DNA of 64,000 nt from assembly GCF_012843435.1 (NCBI RefSeq), contig NZ_JABAFC010000020.1, positions 1 through 64,000 on the forward strand, written 5' to 3'. The notes below the pieces were generated by a model. It was not told the origin of the DNA, made no database searches, and saw only the letters and a list, made by a program, of their open reading frames with translations. Of this stretch, positions 36,787 through 46,566 are shown one piece after another. The translations under genes were made by a program, and so were the position numbers. Position 1 is the stretch's first letter. Each line of letters opens with the position of its first letter. Source of the stretch: Psychrobacillus sp. BL-248-WT-3 (GTDB lineage: Bacteria; Bacillota; Bacilli; Bacillales_A; Planococcaceae).

Positions 36787-37683
36787 ATGCTGAAAGATTT
36801 ATCTTCCCTCTTTCCTTCCTATCATAAATTTTCAGAATACCCAAATAACACAGATAAGGACGTTCATACTTTTCATGATCCTTCTAGTAATCAGTGGATA
36901 CAAATAAAGAAGAATGAAGTATCCTCTCGGGACTTTTCGCTACTCTCTTCTTTCTACACAGTAGTAGATTTAACGTTGCCTTCTGATTACTCACTTTCTG
37001 AAAGGTGGACTCGTTTTCTTCAAGGCTCTGGTGAGCTACCTATTGAGGCAGGCAAGAAAATTCGTATTATACAGCTTGTGATAAAGAGTAATAGCTTTCA
37101 AAATACAGACTTGGCCAAGGCCGTTCAATTATTTTTCGAGGATGCTGTGCAACTTGTTTTCGTAGCCCCCAACAATGCCTTACTGATTGAACAAAAGTCT
37201 ACTTATACTCAGTCTCCAGAGGACCTGGCTTCCTTTATCTCAGCTTTAGAAAGTGATTTTTTTATAAAAGCCCAGCTCTTTATCGGGAAGTTCTATCCTG
37301 TAGATGAACAAACACCTTCACGTTATGCTTTAGAAAGAGAATGGTTTTCTAATGGAATAGGCAACTATTTTCCTGGACGAATTTATACACTCGAAAGCAT
37401 ATTTCCGACCATCCTAACCAATGAAATGTCGGAAAGCTTGAGACAAATCATCCACCACGAAGTGTTAATTCCAATTGAATTTGACACGGAGCTACTGCAA
37501 ACCGTCCGTGCCTTTTTCGAAAATGGCTTCAACGCCTCTATCACTTCAAAAAAATTACATATTCACCGGAATACACTTCATTATAGATTGTCAAAATTTC
37601 AGGAAATCACAGGTATATCAGTCCGTGACTTTGGCGGAGCCCTCATTGTATATTGTGCTAGCTTGCTCGTAAACTATGAATAA
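36787..37683 (+). CDS. PucR/CdaR-type transcriptional regulator (YxkF-like)
   Basis: 298 residues. The N-terminal 220 residues lack a recognisable effector domain. The C-terminal HTH (about 235-290, FFENGFNASITSKKLHIHRNTLHYRLSKFQEITG) is the PucR HTH_30 type. In B. subtilis a similar regulator, YxkF, is encoded next to msmX, the same arrangement as here. It probably senses a sugar-related signal and may control msmX or the carbohydrate genes downstream. The target is inferred. Confidence 0.82.
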   Translation: MLKDLSSLFPSYHKFSEYPNNTDKDVHTFHDPSSNQWIQIKKNEVSSRDFSLLSSFYTVVDLTLPSDYSLSERWTRFLQGSGELPIEAGKKIRIIQLVIKSNSFQNTDLAKAVQLFFEDAVQLVFVAPNNALLIEQKSTYTQSPEDLASFISALESDFFIKAQLFIGKFYPVDEQTPSRYALEREWFSNGIGNYFPGRIYTLESIFPTILTNEMSESLRQIIHHEVLIPIEFDTELLQTVRAFFENGFNASITSKKLHIHRNTLHYRLSKFQEITGISVRDFGGALIVYCASLLVNYE

Positions 37684-37791
37684 CAACATGCACAATATAT
37701 TTCTAAAAACCTTGTGCATATCATCTATATAAGCCATTAATCTCTATTGTTAAACTTAATGTATGGAAAAAACAATTTGGGGGGATTTACA

Positions 37792-38889
37792 ATGGAAAAA
37801 ATGGTTCTCGAAAATATTTATAAGATATATGATGATACTTCTACTGCAGTTTCAGACTTCAACTTACACGTACAAGACAAAGAATTTATCGTTTTAGTTG
37901 GGCCATCTGGTTGCGGTAAATCGACAACACTTCGTATGATTGCAGGCCTAGAGGAAATTTCTAAAGGTGAGCTTCGTATCGAGGGTAAGCTTATGAATAA
38001 TGTGGCTCCTAAAGATCGCGACATCGCAATGGTGTTCCAAAACTACGCACTTTATCCGCATATGTCTGTCTATGATAATATGGCTTTCGGGTTAAAACTA
38101 AGAAAATTCCCTAAAGCTGATATTGACAAGCGAGTGAAGAATGCAGCTGAAATTCTAGGTCTTGAGCCACTTCTAAATAGAAAACCAAAAGCTTTGTCTG
38201 GCGGTCAGCGTCAGCGTGTAGCATTAGGACGTGCAATCGTCCGTGATGCTAAGCTGTTCTTAATGGATGAGCCATTATCTAATCTAGATGCCAAATTACG
38301 TGTACAAATGCGTGCTGAAATTATTAAGCTTCACCACCGACTTAAAACAACTACTGTATACGTTACCCATGACCAAACAGAGGCAATGACAATGGCTTCA
38401 CGTTTAGTAGTTATGAAGGACGGCCTTATTCAACAGGTCGGTACTCCGAAAGACGTGTATGAAAACCCAGAAAATGTTTTCGTTGGAGGCTTTATTGGAT
38501 CACCTGCCATGAACTTCTTCCAAGGGCAAGTAAAGGACGGTTACTTTGTAGCCGGCGAGAATAAGATTAAATTATCTCCAGAAAAGGCTTCTCTTCTAAA
38601 TGGGCAAGGCTACAACGGTAAAGATATTATTTTCGGAATCCGTCCAGAGCATATTTCTGCAGACCCAGAGGATCTGACTAGAACACCAGAATCCGTAGTG
38701 AACGCACATGTAGATGTATGTGAATTAACAGGTGCTGAGTTCATGGTGTACTCCACTCTAGGAGAACAGCAATACGTTGCTCGAATTAATGCAGATTCTC
38801 TTTTAGAAACAGGGCAAAACATACAGCTTACATTTGATATGTCTAAGGCTCACTTCTTTGACAAGGAAACAGAAAGCCGCATACGATAA
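37792..38889 (+). CDS. msmX: Multi-sugar ABC importer ATPase MsmX
   Basis: 365 residues, the exact MsmX length. Walker A VGPSGCGKST near 36; Q-loop NYALYPHMSVYDNMAFG; ABC signature LSGGQRQRVALGRAIVRDAKLFLMDEPLSNLDAKLR near 134; H-loop VTHDQTEAMTMA; C-terminal OB-like regulatory domain with GIRPEHI. MsmX energises several carbohydrate importers that have no ATPase of their own. The importer at 52245-55343 has none. The ATG at 37792 has GGGGGGA upstream; 15 further in-frame codons upstream have no ribosome site. Confidence 0.95.
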   Translation: MEKMVLENIYKIYDDTSTAVSDFNLHVQDKEFIVLVGPSGCGKSTTLRMIAGLEEISKGELRIEGKLMNNVAPKDRDIAMVFQNYALYPHMSVYDNMAFGLKLRKFPKADIDKRVKNAAEILGLEPLLNRKPKALSGGQRQRVALGRAIVRDAKLFLMDEPLSNLDAKLRVQMRAEIIKLHHRLKTTTVYVTHDQTEAMTMASRLVVMKDGLIQQVGTPKDVYENPENVFVGGFIGSPAMNFFQGQVKDGYFVAGENKIKLSPEKASLLNGQGYNGKDIIFGIRPEHISADPEDLTRTPESVVNAHVDVCELTGAEFMVYSTLGEQQYVARINADSLLETGQNIQLTFDMSKAHFFDKETESRIR

Positions 38890-38905
38890 TATAAATTATA
38901 AATTT

Positions 38906-38937
38906 GCCCACAGCCCATTAAAGGGTTGTGGGCTTTT
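38906..38937 (+). terminator. Terminator of msmX
   Basis: Arms GCCCACAGCCC and GGGTTGTGGGC with a 6-base loop, then TTTTATA. Confidence 0.88.
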
Positions 38938-38964
38938 ATAATGCTATGCTGTAGAAAATATCAG

Positions 38965-38995
38965 TAAAAAAAGTGCTATGTTTAGCACTTTTTTT
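38965..38995. terminator. Terminator facing the carbohydrate operon
   Basis: Arms AAAGTGCTA and TAGCACTTT with a 4-base loop and A/T runs on both sides. Read on the minus strand it closes the long carbohydrate locus. Confidence 0.85.
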
Positions 38996-39021
38996 CACCC
39001 ACCTAATATGTTTTCCAGATT

Positions 39022-42000
39022 TTATTCCTTAATGATAAACTCTTCCGATAACGGCACCATATTCTCCTTTATCTTCTTACCTTCCCACGCAGTTACTTTT
39101 AATTGATACCCCTTAATGTTTTTAGGCATCTTAAGCTTTGTCGACATTTTCATCGTCTTACCTTTTGGGATTGTTCTTGAGCTTTGATCTTGATCAACTA
39201 CTTTTCCATTCTCATCAAGTAACTCCATTAATACTAAAATATCTTGATTTTTATTTTTAGTATTTTTAACCTCTATGGCAGCTGTAATCTTGTTTTCCTT
39301 CGTAAGCTTTTGTATTTCCTTTCCTTTTTCATCTTGGAATTTCACATTCACTTCCATTGCATATTCCGGAACCTCTGCTTGCTGCTCCCATTGAATACTA
39401 TATGTTTTCTTTGACTTACCGTCTGGAGCAGTGACTGAAATAGTAGTCATTTGTCCTTCATCTTTTATATCTACATTCGCTTCTGTCTGATTTGCTATAG
39501 CTTGTAAGCTTGATCTTTCTTGTTCCGGTAAATTATATTGGCTTTTCCCTGGTGAAAAATTAGAAATAGTCTTCCCGCCAATTAAAATAGATTTTAGTGT
39601 AGCGTCTGTTTCAGGTACTGCAATCATTTGTAGCTTGTTGCCTTGTGCGTAATAAATGCTTCCGTTCATCCCTACCGTCATATTATTCATAAAGCGATCT
39701 ACGATAACTTTATGTGACAAAGTTTCTGGATCAATAGCAACTAACTTTCGAGAAAGTGTCGTATAAAGCATTCCATCTGGTGCCCATTCTAGTCGGTAAG
39801 GTAGCCACTTACTGCTATTATATAAGCTTGGATGAATGGTTTTACTCTTAACCACTTCCTTCGTTTCTGGATCCATCGCAAATATTGTCCCATCAACTAT
39901 GCCCCACAGGTTACCATCAGGTCCAAATGAGATCTCACCAATCATTCTTGGAGTTTCATCTATTCCAGGAATAGCAGGTGTAAATTCTTCTATTTTTTTG
40001 GAAGTAGCTACATCCCATACAAATATCTTAGCCTCTTTTGCTTTTGGGTCCAAGCCTAGTCCACCCCAAATGGATGTGCTGCCATATAGCTTTCCGTCCT
40101 GATAGGCTAATCCAATAATACTTTGATCTTCTACTACATTTCTATATTGTGACCATTTACCGGTGTCTTCATCGAATATGGCTAGAACTCCACCTAATAC
40201 CCCGTAATCTGGTACCGTACCAACGAATAGCTTATTATCTCCCGATGTAAGTGTAAAAGGTCTATCTTGATGATCAGTAATATCATATTCTAGCTTAGGG
40301 TTACTATTTAAATCTATCTCCTTGTTCGGATCATAGCTATAAATCATCGCTCCTACATATGTTCCATAATATACTTTGTCATTTAGAAAGCCGATGCCTT
40401 CTGGTTGGGCAAAGGAAGGTATATTCACTTCCCTTTCATTCGTAAATGGGTTATATATACTTAGTCCACGTTGATAGCCACCCATATATAATTTTCCATC
40501 TTGACCAGCTTCCAGAGCCTGAATCTCTACGGATTGTGAGGCAATATCCATGTCAATAAACGTTATTTCATTTTTTATTGGCTCGTATAATATATATTCG
40601 CCATACTGCGTAATCATAGCAAGAACTGTCTCTCCATTGCTTAATGTTATCCATTCCATATCTTTAACTCGTACTGTGTCTGGTAATAAAGGAATACCTT
40701 CAATCTCTTTTGTTTCATTTTTACTAAAATCGTACTGATACAATTTCTTTTCAAACTTAAAGTAAATTAAATTGTTATTGTGTGGAGAAGGGTCTGAAAT
40801 CATATTGCTATAACTAAATTGATTAATCACTTCATGCGTCTCTCTATCAAGAACTAGCATAGTTACTGAACCAGCGGAAACAAACAGCTTATCATTTACG
40901 ATAAAAATATTTTCGATCATGCCATCTGTACCTGTTTGGCCTTCAATTATTATTTCTTCTTTTTCTCCTGTAGATCTATCAATCTTGATCAAATGCTTTT
41001 TAGTACCTACTCCGACGTAAATAGAGTCATCACTTACTCCAATTCCTCTCGCATATTGCTGACCTTCCTTTGCAGTACCAAAGTTACGGAAAGCACCGCT
41101 TTCTATGTCATATTCGAATACAGCTGCATGAGGATAAGTGGACCCATAAATCTTCCCATCAGCGGTACCTTCTAAATCCCATACCCAGTTATCAGATGGA
41201 TTGACCCCTAATTCTTCTACTTTCTTCTCCTCTGGTAAATATCGATAAAGCTTACCATCACCTGTTCCTGCAAAATACACATTTTGATCGGAACCAATTG
41301 TGATTGCCCATAAAGCCTCTGTTCCTTCTATTACTTTAGAAAATTTAAGCTCTCCTGTTTCAGCATTTAAAACAGAAAATGTTCCCGGAAGGCCATTAGA
41401 ATGATAATATACTTCATTTTCTCCAAGGCTATTTTTTTGAATAACTGCTGCTTGTCCTAACTGCACGTTAACCATTTCACCTAAATCGACTGGAGAAGCA
41501 TATTCTCTTTCTAATGGAATGTCTTCTACTGCTTGCTCCCAAGTAACGTCATCAAAGTAAGCCTCTGTTAAGCTAATTACGCCAGAGTAGAAGGCTAGCC
41601 TTGCATATGCTGCATTCGCAGGAACCTCAGTAAAGACTTTTAGTTCTGTCCAATTGTCTTTAGGTAAGTTTCCAAATAACTCTGTTTTGACATTGTTAGT
41701 GAGCTTTCTATTGTCTTTGTCGTAATAGTGCACCTCATACACAATATTATGAGTTTGCTTTACCACATTTGTCATGACCTTTGCAGTATAGGATTTACCA
41801 GGAGTGACCGATACTCTGTCACTAAATATCCTACTACCTGCTTTGTCCGATTCGTCTTTAAAGTGTAGGCTATGACTCCCCTCGTGAGAAATAGTGTTGG
41901 TAATAACTGCTGGAGTACTACTGTTATTTTCCATCGACCATCCTGGTATAGTAGAAGGGTCATTATTTACCTCTTCAAATCCAGGATTTCGTATCTCACT

Positions 42001-42102
42001 TGAAGCTTCCTCCGCATGAGATATGGATAATGGCGTAAAGTTTCCTAACGCCACGCTTGTACAAAGAACCGTAATCATTACAATTTTAAAGAATTCTCTC
42101 AT
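39022..42102 (-). CDS. Large secreted beta-propeller protein with N-terminal carbohydrate-binding-like module
   Basis: 1026 residues. Signal peptide (about 1-31, ending SHA). A CBM4/9-like beta sandwich (about 38-195) begins IRNPGFEEVNNDPSTIPGW. A long propeller of repeated blades (about 205-830) follows, with recurring patterns such as GSDQNVYFAGTGDGKLYRY, ADGKIYGSTYPHAAVFEYD and QDGKLYMGGYQRGLSIYNP. A C-terminal cadherin-like sandwich (about 835-905) and an Ig-like tail complete it. No anchor. It is the last gene of the operon and probably binds or cleaves the extracellular polysaccharide; some polysaccharide lyase families have propeller folds, but I cannot assign catalytic residues. Confidence 0.75.
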   Translation of the reverse strand: MREFFKIVMITVLCTSVALGNFTPLSISHAEEASSEIRNPGFEEVNNDPSTIPGWSMENNSSTPAVITNTISHEGSHSLHFKDESDKAGSRIFSDRVSVTPGKSYTAKVMTNVVKQTHNIVYEVHYYDKDNRKLTNNVKTELFGNLPKDNWTELKVFTEVPANAAYARLAFYSGVISLTEAYFDDVTWEQAVEDIPLEREYASPVDLGEMVNVQLGQAAVIQKNSLGENEVYYHSNGLPGTFSVLNAETGELKFSKVIEGTEALWAITIGSDQNVYFAGTGDGKLYRYLPEEKKVEELGVNPSDNWVWDLEGTADGKIYGSTYPHAAVFEYDIESGAFRNFGTAKEGQQYARGIGVSDDSIYVGVGTKKHLIKIDRSTGEKEEIIIEGQTGTDGMIENIFIVNDKLFVSAGSVTMLVLDRETHEVINQFSYSNMISDPSPHNNNLIYFKFEKKLYQYDFSKNETKEIEGIPLLPDTVRVKDMEWITLSNGETVLAMITQYGEYILYEPIKNEITFIDMDIASQSVEIQALEAGQDGKLYMGGYQRGLSIYNPFTNEREVNIPSFAQPEGIGFLNDKVYYGTYVGAMIYSYDPNKEIDLNSNPKLEYDITDHQDRPFTLTSGDNKLFVGTVPDYGVLGGVLAIFDEDTGKWSQYRNVVEDQSIIGLAYQDGKLYGSTSIWGGLGLDPKAKEAKIFVWDVATSKKIEEFTPAIPGIDETPRMIGEISFGPDGNLWGIVDGTIFAMDPETKEVVKSKTIHPSLYNSSKWLPYRLEWAPDGMLYTTLSRKLVAIDPETLSHKVIVDRFMNNMTVGMNGSIYYAQGNKLQMIAVPETDATLKSILIGGKTISNFSPGKSQYNLPEQERSSLQAIANQTEANVDIKDEGQMTTISVTAPDGKSKKTYSIQWEQQAEVPEYAMEVNVKFQDEKGKEIQKLTKENKITAAIEVKNTKNKNQDILVLMELLDENGKVVDQDQSSRTIPKGKTMKMSTKLKMPKNIKGYQLKVTAWEGKKIKENMVPLSEEFIIKE

Positions 42103-42216
42103 TTATTTTTCCTCCTATTTATATAGTTATTAGTACTAGTCTTAAGAATAGTTTTTGCTATGATTAGTGAGGGTTGTCGACTTTGAATGAGTCTAAAATC
42201 GAGTACTTCTTTCTTC

Positions 42217-42232
42217 TGTAAACGCTATTTCA
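42217..42232. promoter_or_regulatory. Weak cre-like site upstream of the propeller gene
   Basis: TGTAAACGCTAT followed by TTCA matches the first twelve positions of the CcpA cre consensus TGWAANCGNTNWCA but not its end. It overlaps the end of the GNAT gene. Confidence 0.25.
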
Positions 42233-43189
42233 ATTTGTACCTGCTAAATCCTTTAAATAAATCCCATATCCTTTCCAAATATCAAAATCTAGTTTTTTAT
42301 AAAAGTCTACTAATATCGTCCAATCGATAATAATAGTTTCGACTTTTCTTTCCTGTAATAGAACCATTGCAGCCTGTACAATTCCTAATCCATATCCTTG
42401 CTTTTGTTCGCTCGAATCTACTCCAAGGGGTCCAATCCCTCCAACCTTAGTTGTAAAGGAAGGACTCCAATAAACATTCTGCGCAATCGTTGGGGATGCA
42501 TCATCATTGATTCGACAAAATCCAATGATACGTCCATTCTTTTTGAGTACTACAAACTCTCTTCCATTTCCATTCGATTCAAAATATTTGATCGCCTCGT
42601 ATTCCCATCTGCCAGGAAAAGAATTGTTTAAAAAGGTAAGAAACTCTTCCTTTTCATCCGGTTGTAAGGCTGAATAAGACACTGTCTTGTCTTCGGGCAT
42701 GGAATAGTTCTTACTTAGATGATTAATCATGTCATATGTGTCGATTCTTTTCACATAGCCCTTCTTTTCAACCCACTGTTGTGTCTCCCCAAATTGTAGA
42801 GGTACTCCAGAGAAATAATGAAAAGGATCTCCGCCTAACTGAACCTCCTCTATACCATGATCTTTTAAAGTTTCTTCGGCCTTATTAAGTAACTTTGTCC
42901 CTAACCCTTTATTCCGGTAATTTGTGTCAACCAAGATTACCTGAACCCACCCCCTTTTAGAATCCATTTTTATATCTACGTTCTCCTGCCATTTTTTAGC
43001 TACAATAAACCCTATTATGTTATTTTGGTCGTCTACCGCCATGGCACAACCATCTTCTAGGACATTCTTGTCTTCCAAACTATTTTGGTTAAAAAGTTCT
43101 TGACGCATTGGATATTCTTCTCCCAATTCTTTGTTCCAGAGCTCAACCACTTCCGCTAGTCTACTAACATCCCAAGGTATGGTTTTCAT
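42230..43189 (-). CDS. Tandem GNAT-family N-acetyltransferase
   Basis: 319 residues with two GNAT folds. The first (about 1-155) has the acetyl-CoA motif YRNKGLGTKLL near 93. The second (about 170-315) has EQKQGYGLGIVQAAM near 265 and the HDFIIGFCRIN-type strand GRIIGFCRINDD. It is cytoplasmic. Placed inside the carbohydrate operon, it could acetylate an amino sugar or detoxify an amine intermediate; that is inference. It starts 18 bp after the FAD oxidoreductase gene. Confidence 0.8.
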   Translation of the reverse strand: MKTIPWDVSRLAEVVELWNKELGEEYPMRQELFNQNSLEDKNVLEDGCAMAVDDQNNIIGFIVAKKWQENVDIKMDSKRGWVQVILVDTNYRNKGLGTKLLNKAEETLKDHGIEEVQLGGDPFHYFSGVPLQFGETQQWVEKKGYVKRIDTYDMINHLSKNYSMPEDKTVSYSALQPDEKEEFLTFLNNSFPGRWEYEAIKYFESNGNGREFVVLKKNGRIIGFCRINDDASPTIAQNVYWSPSFTTKVGGIGPLGVDSSEQKQGYGLGIVQAAMVLLQERKVETIIIDWTILVDFYKKLDFDIWKGYGIYLKDLAGTN

Positions 43190-43207
43190 TTCACGTCATC
43201 CTTTCTA

Positions 43208-44800
43208 CTATTGTCCGAATGTCTCTTGCATACGTTTAATAGGGTCATCCTTCATGTCGCTACTCCATTCAACTACCTGGCTTACTTTCATCAGTTCTTG
43301 TTTTAGTTCCTGATAATCTATTTCTTGGACAGATGTATTATGCTTAATAGCTAAATTGGCTGCAACACTTGCAGATTGTCCAAGAATCATGAATACTGGC
43401 TCCATTCGTATAGATCCAAAAGCAATGTGAGAACTGGATAAACAAACTGGAACAAGCAAATTAGTACACTCCTCTACTTTTGGACGTATGGAGCGGTAGG
43501 ATATCTCAAATGGAGAAATCGGGACCTGCACATCTCCCTCATTTACACATCTTCCATCAATCACCACACGTCGGCAGTTATGAGAATCCATATGGAAGGA
43601 AGCCAATCCAATTGGGTCTTCAACAAAGGATTGTCCAAGACAGTTATGGTCTGTCATGACGTAATCTGATATCATTCTTCTTGCTTCTCGGATGTATAAT
43701 TGATGCGGCCAATGTCCCGTTTCCATAAATTCGTCCTTTGGTAGCCCCCAAGATGCTACTTCCTCACGGATTGACTGTGGGACTCGTTCATCATTAGATA
43801 AAAAATAGAGCATCCCAAGATCATAATTTACGTGGTCCTGAAAAATCTCCTCTCGTCTTTCGTAGCTACCCTCTGGCCATTCATAATTCTTACCAATATT
43901 ATCAGTGGAGATTGCACCGTGGTTATTTAAATCCGATTTGTCATTTGGGAGTGGAGTATGTAGCTTCATAGCATCCCACACGCCCGACTTAATATAGCGT
44001 AATAAAAGCTCATAACGCTGAGGTTCATAGTTAGGGGGTTTTGGAAAAGAAATTCGATTTTTAGGGTTATTTGTTAAACAAATTCGAAAGTTATAGGCTT
44101 GAATCCGATGATCCCCCTGTCCCTGGTATCCTAGAGACTCTTTACTATCTACACTTATACCTGGTAATAGTCCACTGTCCTCCTGACCCTCTATCTTATA
44201 CGGGTCAATCCACTTCTCAAATTTATGATGTGGTGCACCAAATTGAACGCCATTATAGATTTCCTTATAAGTGGCATTCGACTCTCTACCTACAAAATAG
44301 GAAACGTCCGCTAGCGCAAGTAAGTCTCCCTCATAGCTACAATCCATAAAGATTTTACCTTTAAATCTATTACCACTCTCCATAATGATTTCATTTATTT
44401 TCCCATCCTCTTTAAGGACTTTTTGTAAATGCTCATTAAGAAATACAGGAATATCGTACTTATCCATCCATGAGGCAAATATAGATTGTGCAGCCTTAGG
44501 TTCGAATCTCCATTGTTTTTCCTTATGGTAGTATTTAGCTACCTCTTCGTAAAACTCCTTAGCAAGTCCACCAATTGCCTTTTCAGCACCAAGATCTGTT
44601 GCTCCTAACCCACTGGCAGTCATTCCCCCGATATTTCGGCTAAATTCTACTACTGCAACAGTCAATCCGTTTCGACGAGCCTGAACAGCTGCCGTCAAGC
44701 CAGCGGGAGTTGCACCGTAGATGATTAGGTCTTTCTCCACAATTTTAGATTCTTTATTTTTTGGTGTAGGCTTGTAATAGTAAAGTTTTTTAAAATTCAT
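43208..44800 (-). CDS. FAD-dependent oxidoreductase (FAD_oxidored family)
   Basis: 530 residues. The N-terminal dinucleotide-binding fold is YGATPAGLTAAVQARRNGLTVAVVE near residue 32, followed by NIGGMTASGLGATDLG. Matching C-terminal features are PISPFEISYRSIRP and ASVAANLAIKHN. No signal peptide, so cytoplasmic. The family is frequent in polysaccharide utilisation loci and is thought to oxidise sugar-like substrates, but few members are characterised. The ATG at 44800 lies behind GGAGGG; a frame extension of 11 codons would overlap the DUF4838 gene and is rejected. Confidence 0.85.
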   Translation of the reverse strand: MNFKKLYYYKPTPKNKESKIVEKDLIIYGATPAGLTAAVQARRNGLTVAVVEFSRNIGGMTASGLGATDLGAEKAIGGLAKEFYEEVAKYYHKEKQWRFEPKAAQSIFASWMDKYDIPVFLNEHLQKVLKEDGKINEIIMESGNRFKGKIFMDCSYEGDLLALADVSYFVGRESNATYKEIYNGVQFGAPHHKFEKWIDPYKIEGQEDSGLLPGISVDSKESLGYQGQGDHRIQAYNFRICLTNNPKNRISFPKPPNYEPQRYELLLRYIKSGVWDAMKLHTPLPNDKSDLNNHGAISTDNIGKNYEWPEGSYERREEIFQDHVNYDLGMLYFLSNDERVPQSIREEVASWGLPKDEFMETGHWPHQLYIREARRMISDYVMTDHNCLGQSFVEDPIGLASFHMDSHNCRRVVIDGRCVNEGDVQVPISPFEISYRSIRPKVEECTNLLVPVCLSSSHIAFGSIRMEPVFMILGQSASVAANLAIKHNTSVQEIDYQELKQELMKVSQVVEWSSDMKDDPIKRMQETFGQ

Positions 44801-44817
44801 TCGCTTCCCTCCTTCTC

Positions 44818-46482
44818 TTATTTCTCGTTCCATTCTTTTAGAGTTCTTGCAGCTACTGTTTTTAAAAAATAGAAGTATATGTTGGCTAATTCTGTTGGTG
44901 TATAAGATTGAGGAACATCTTTCGATTGAGTAGAGAGCAGCCTTTCTGTCTCTTCAAAATCCGTCTGACCAAGATGCTTACCGATCTCGTTTAGAAAGCA
45001 TACAACCCCCTGCCGTTCTGCCGTATCTGTAATCTTTTCTGGATCGACGACTCTAGCTGGAAATAGTGGTACATTCCATTTAGTATGAGGAGAGATTATT
45101 TCTTCTAAAAAGAGAAATGCTTCTTTAATCTGTGTCGAATCAGAAGCATAGATCTGAAAATATTGTTCTAGAGACTCACTTAAACTCTGTCCCCAAACAA
45201 GCTTCGTATATATATAATTATTAAAATGTTGGGCCCACATCCATGGGTAACTTTTGTCTAATTCCGTAGAGTGGTCTTTCACATGTGGCGGGACAATGAG
45301 ATTTAAAATTCCCGCTACGTTTTGACGTCGATAATCCCTTACGTCTTCATCAATTCTTTTTGCCAGAGGTGGGAATAGCTCACTTAGCATGAAATGGTCG
45401 CTATAATATTCTAAAACGGTTAGATTTCTACCATTCTGTGTGGCTCCCGCGTTCCAATCCTTTAATGAATGATTAGCTCTTTGCTGATTAATCTCCTGTG
45501 ATTCTATACTTTCTGCGTAATTTCTTCCCCAGTATGCAAATAGAATATCAACTTCTGACGAGATATTCGTGTTATTGTCGCGTTCTAGCATGCTCCACGA
45601 AAGTCCAGCGTTGTAGACTATATGCTCTACCTCTACCTGCAGCCCACTTCTCTTTAAGTATTTATTTAAATTTTCAGTAAATAAAATGTAACTCGACATA
45701 AAGTCACTGGCGTTTTTCTCTCCAATACCAACATCCTCTGGCCATAAGGATATTCTAGAAATCACCTCATTCTCTTTACAAATGGCTACAATTTTTTGGA
45801 TGACCTTCTCCTGTATTATCTTATCTCTTGTAAAGAATTGAATATTTTCTTGCTTAGCACTCTGAATACCTATCTCGTTTAATAAAAATTGAAGTGAATG
45901 GCCGCCTAATGTTACCTTTACTCCTCTTTTTTTTAAGGTCGGAGCTACATACCTTTTTACTTTTTCCCATAAAAAGAAAGTAAAAAAATATTCATTATGG
46001 CCATTCTTTACTCCCCAATCTATTAACGAGTTAATAAATGTTGAGTTATCAATGGTTTCAATAATATTTCCTCTTCTTTGAAAAGTAGGATTAAAGGTAG
46101 AAAGCTCTTCTTGCTCTTGAAGCGGCGCTTGAAATATTTCTTCTTGGTCCAACTGAGTCCATCTGTAGCCTAAAACCATTTCACAATACTTATAAACTCC
46201 ATATAAAACAGAGCGTGGCTCCTCCCCAATAATCCAGATATTGGTACCTTGTTTTACTATGGCAAAGCCATCTAGGTTTAATTCCACAGATAGCTTGGAA
46301 TCAATCGATAATGATTCGTATCGTTCTCTCGTAATTAATAAAATTTGATGATCATCGCTATCTTTAAAGCATTCAACAAGTTGCAAGGAGCCTTCGATAC
46401 CGGCTTTTTCTAACAGCCTTTTTAACTCTTCTCCTGCAAATAGAATTGGCTCTTGTTTGCTAAAGTAAGTAATCAAATTCAT
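44818..46482 (-). CDS. DUF4838 / alpha-glucuronidase-N-like glycan protein
   Basis: 554 residues, no signal peptide. The N-terminus (about 1-110) resembles the alpha-glucuronidase/hexosaminidase domain-2 fold, including VLYGVYKYCEMVLGYRW. This is followed by the DUF4838 region (about 130-470), with WPEDVGIGEKNASDFMSSY, HIVYNAGLSWSML and LEYYSDHFMLSELFPPL. DUF4838 is thought to be a glycoside-hydrolase-like TIM barrel, but its activity is not established. Carboxylate-rich motifs (PEDVG) are candidates for the active site. The intracellular location suggests action on imported oligosaccharides. Confidence 0.8.
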   Translation of the reverse strand: MNLITYFSKQEPILFAGEELKRLLEKAGIEGSLQLVECFKDSDDHQILLITRERYESLSIDSKLSVELNLDGFAIVKQGTNIWIIGEEPRSVLYGVYKYCEMVLGYRWTQLDQEEIFQAPLQEQEELSTFNPTFQRRGNIIETIDNSTFINSLIDWGVKNGHNEYFFTFFLWEKVKRYVAPTLKKRGVKVTLGGHSLQFLLNEIGIQSAKQENIQFFTRDKIIQEKVIQKIVAICKENEVISRISLWPEDVGIGEKNASDFMSSYILFTENLNKYLKRSGLQVEVEHIVYNAGLSWSMLERDNNTNISSEVDILFAYWGRNYAESIESQEINQQRANHSLKDWNAGATQNGRNLTVLEYYSDHFMLSELFPPLAKRIDEDVRDYRRQNVAGILNLIVPPHVKDHSTELDKSYPWMWAQHFNNYIYTKLVWGQSLSESLEQYFQIYASDSTQIKEAFLFLEEIISPHTKWNVPLFPARVVDPEKITDTAERQGVVCFLNEIGKHLGQTDFEETERLLSTQSKDVPQSYTPTELANIYFYFLKTVAARTLKEWNEK

Positions 46483-46566
46483 AATATCACTGCCTTTTAG
46501 ATTAATATCTTGATTTCTAGCTACAGTAAAAGGCCCATGTTCTTCTAGACACGTGCCTGTAGAATT

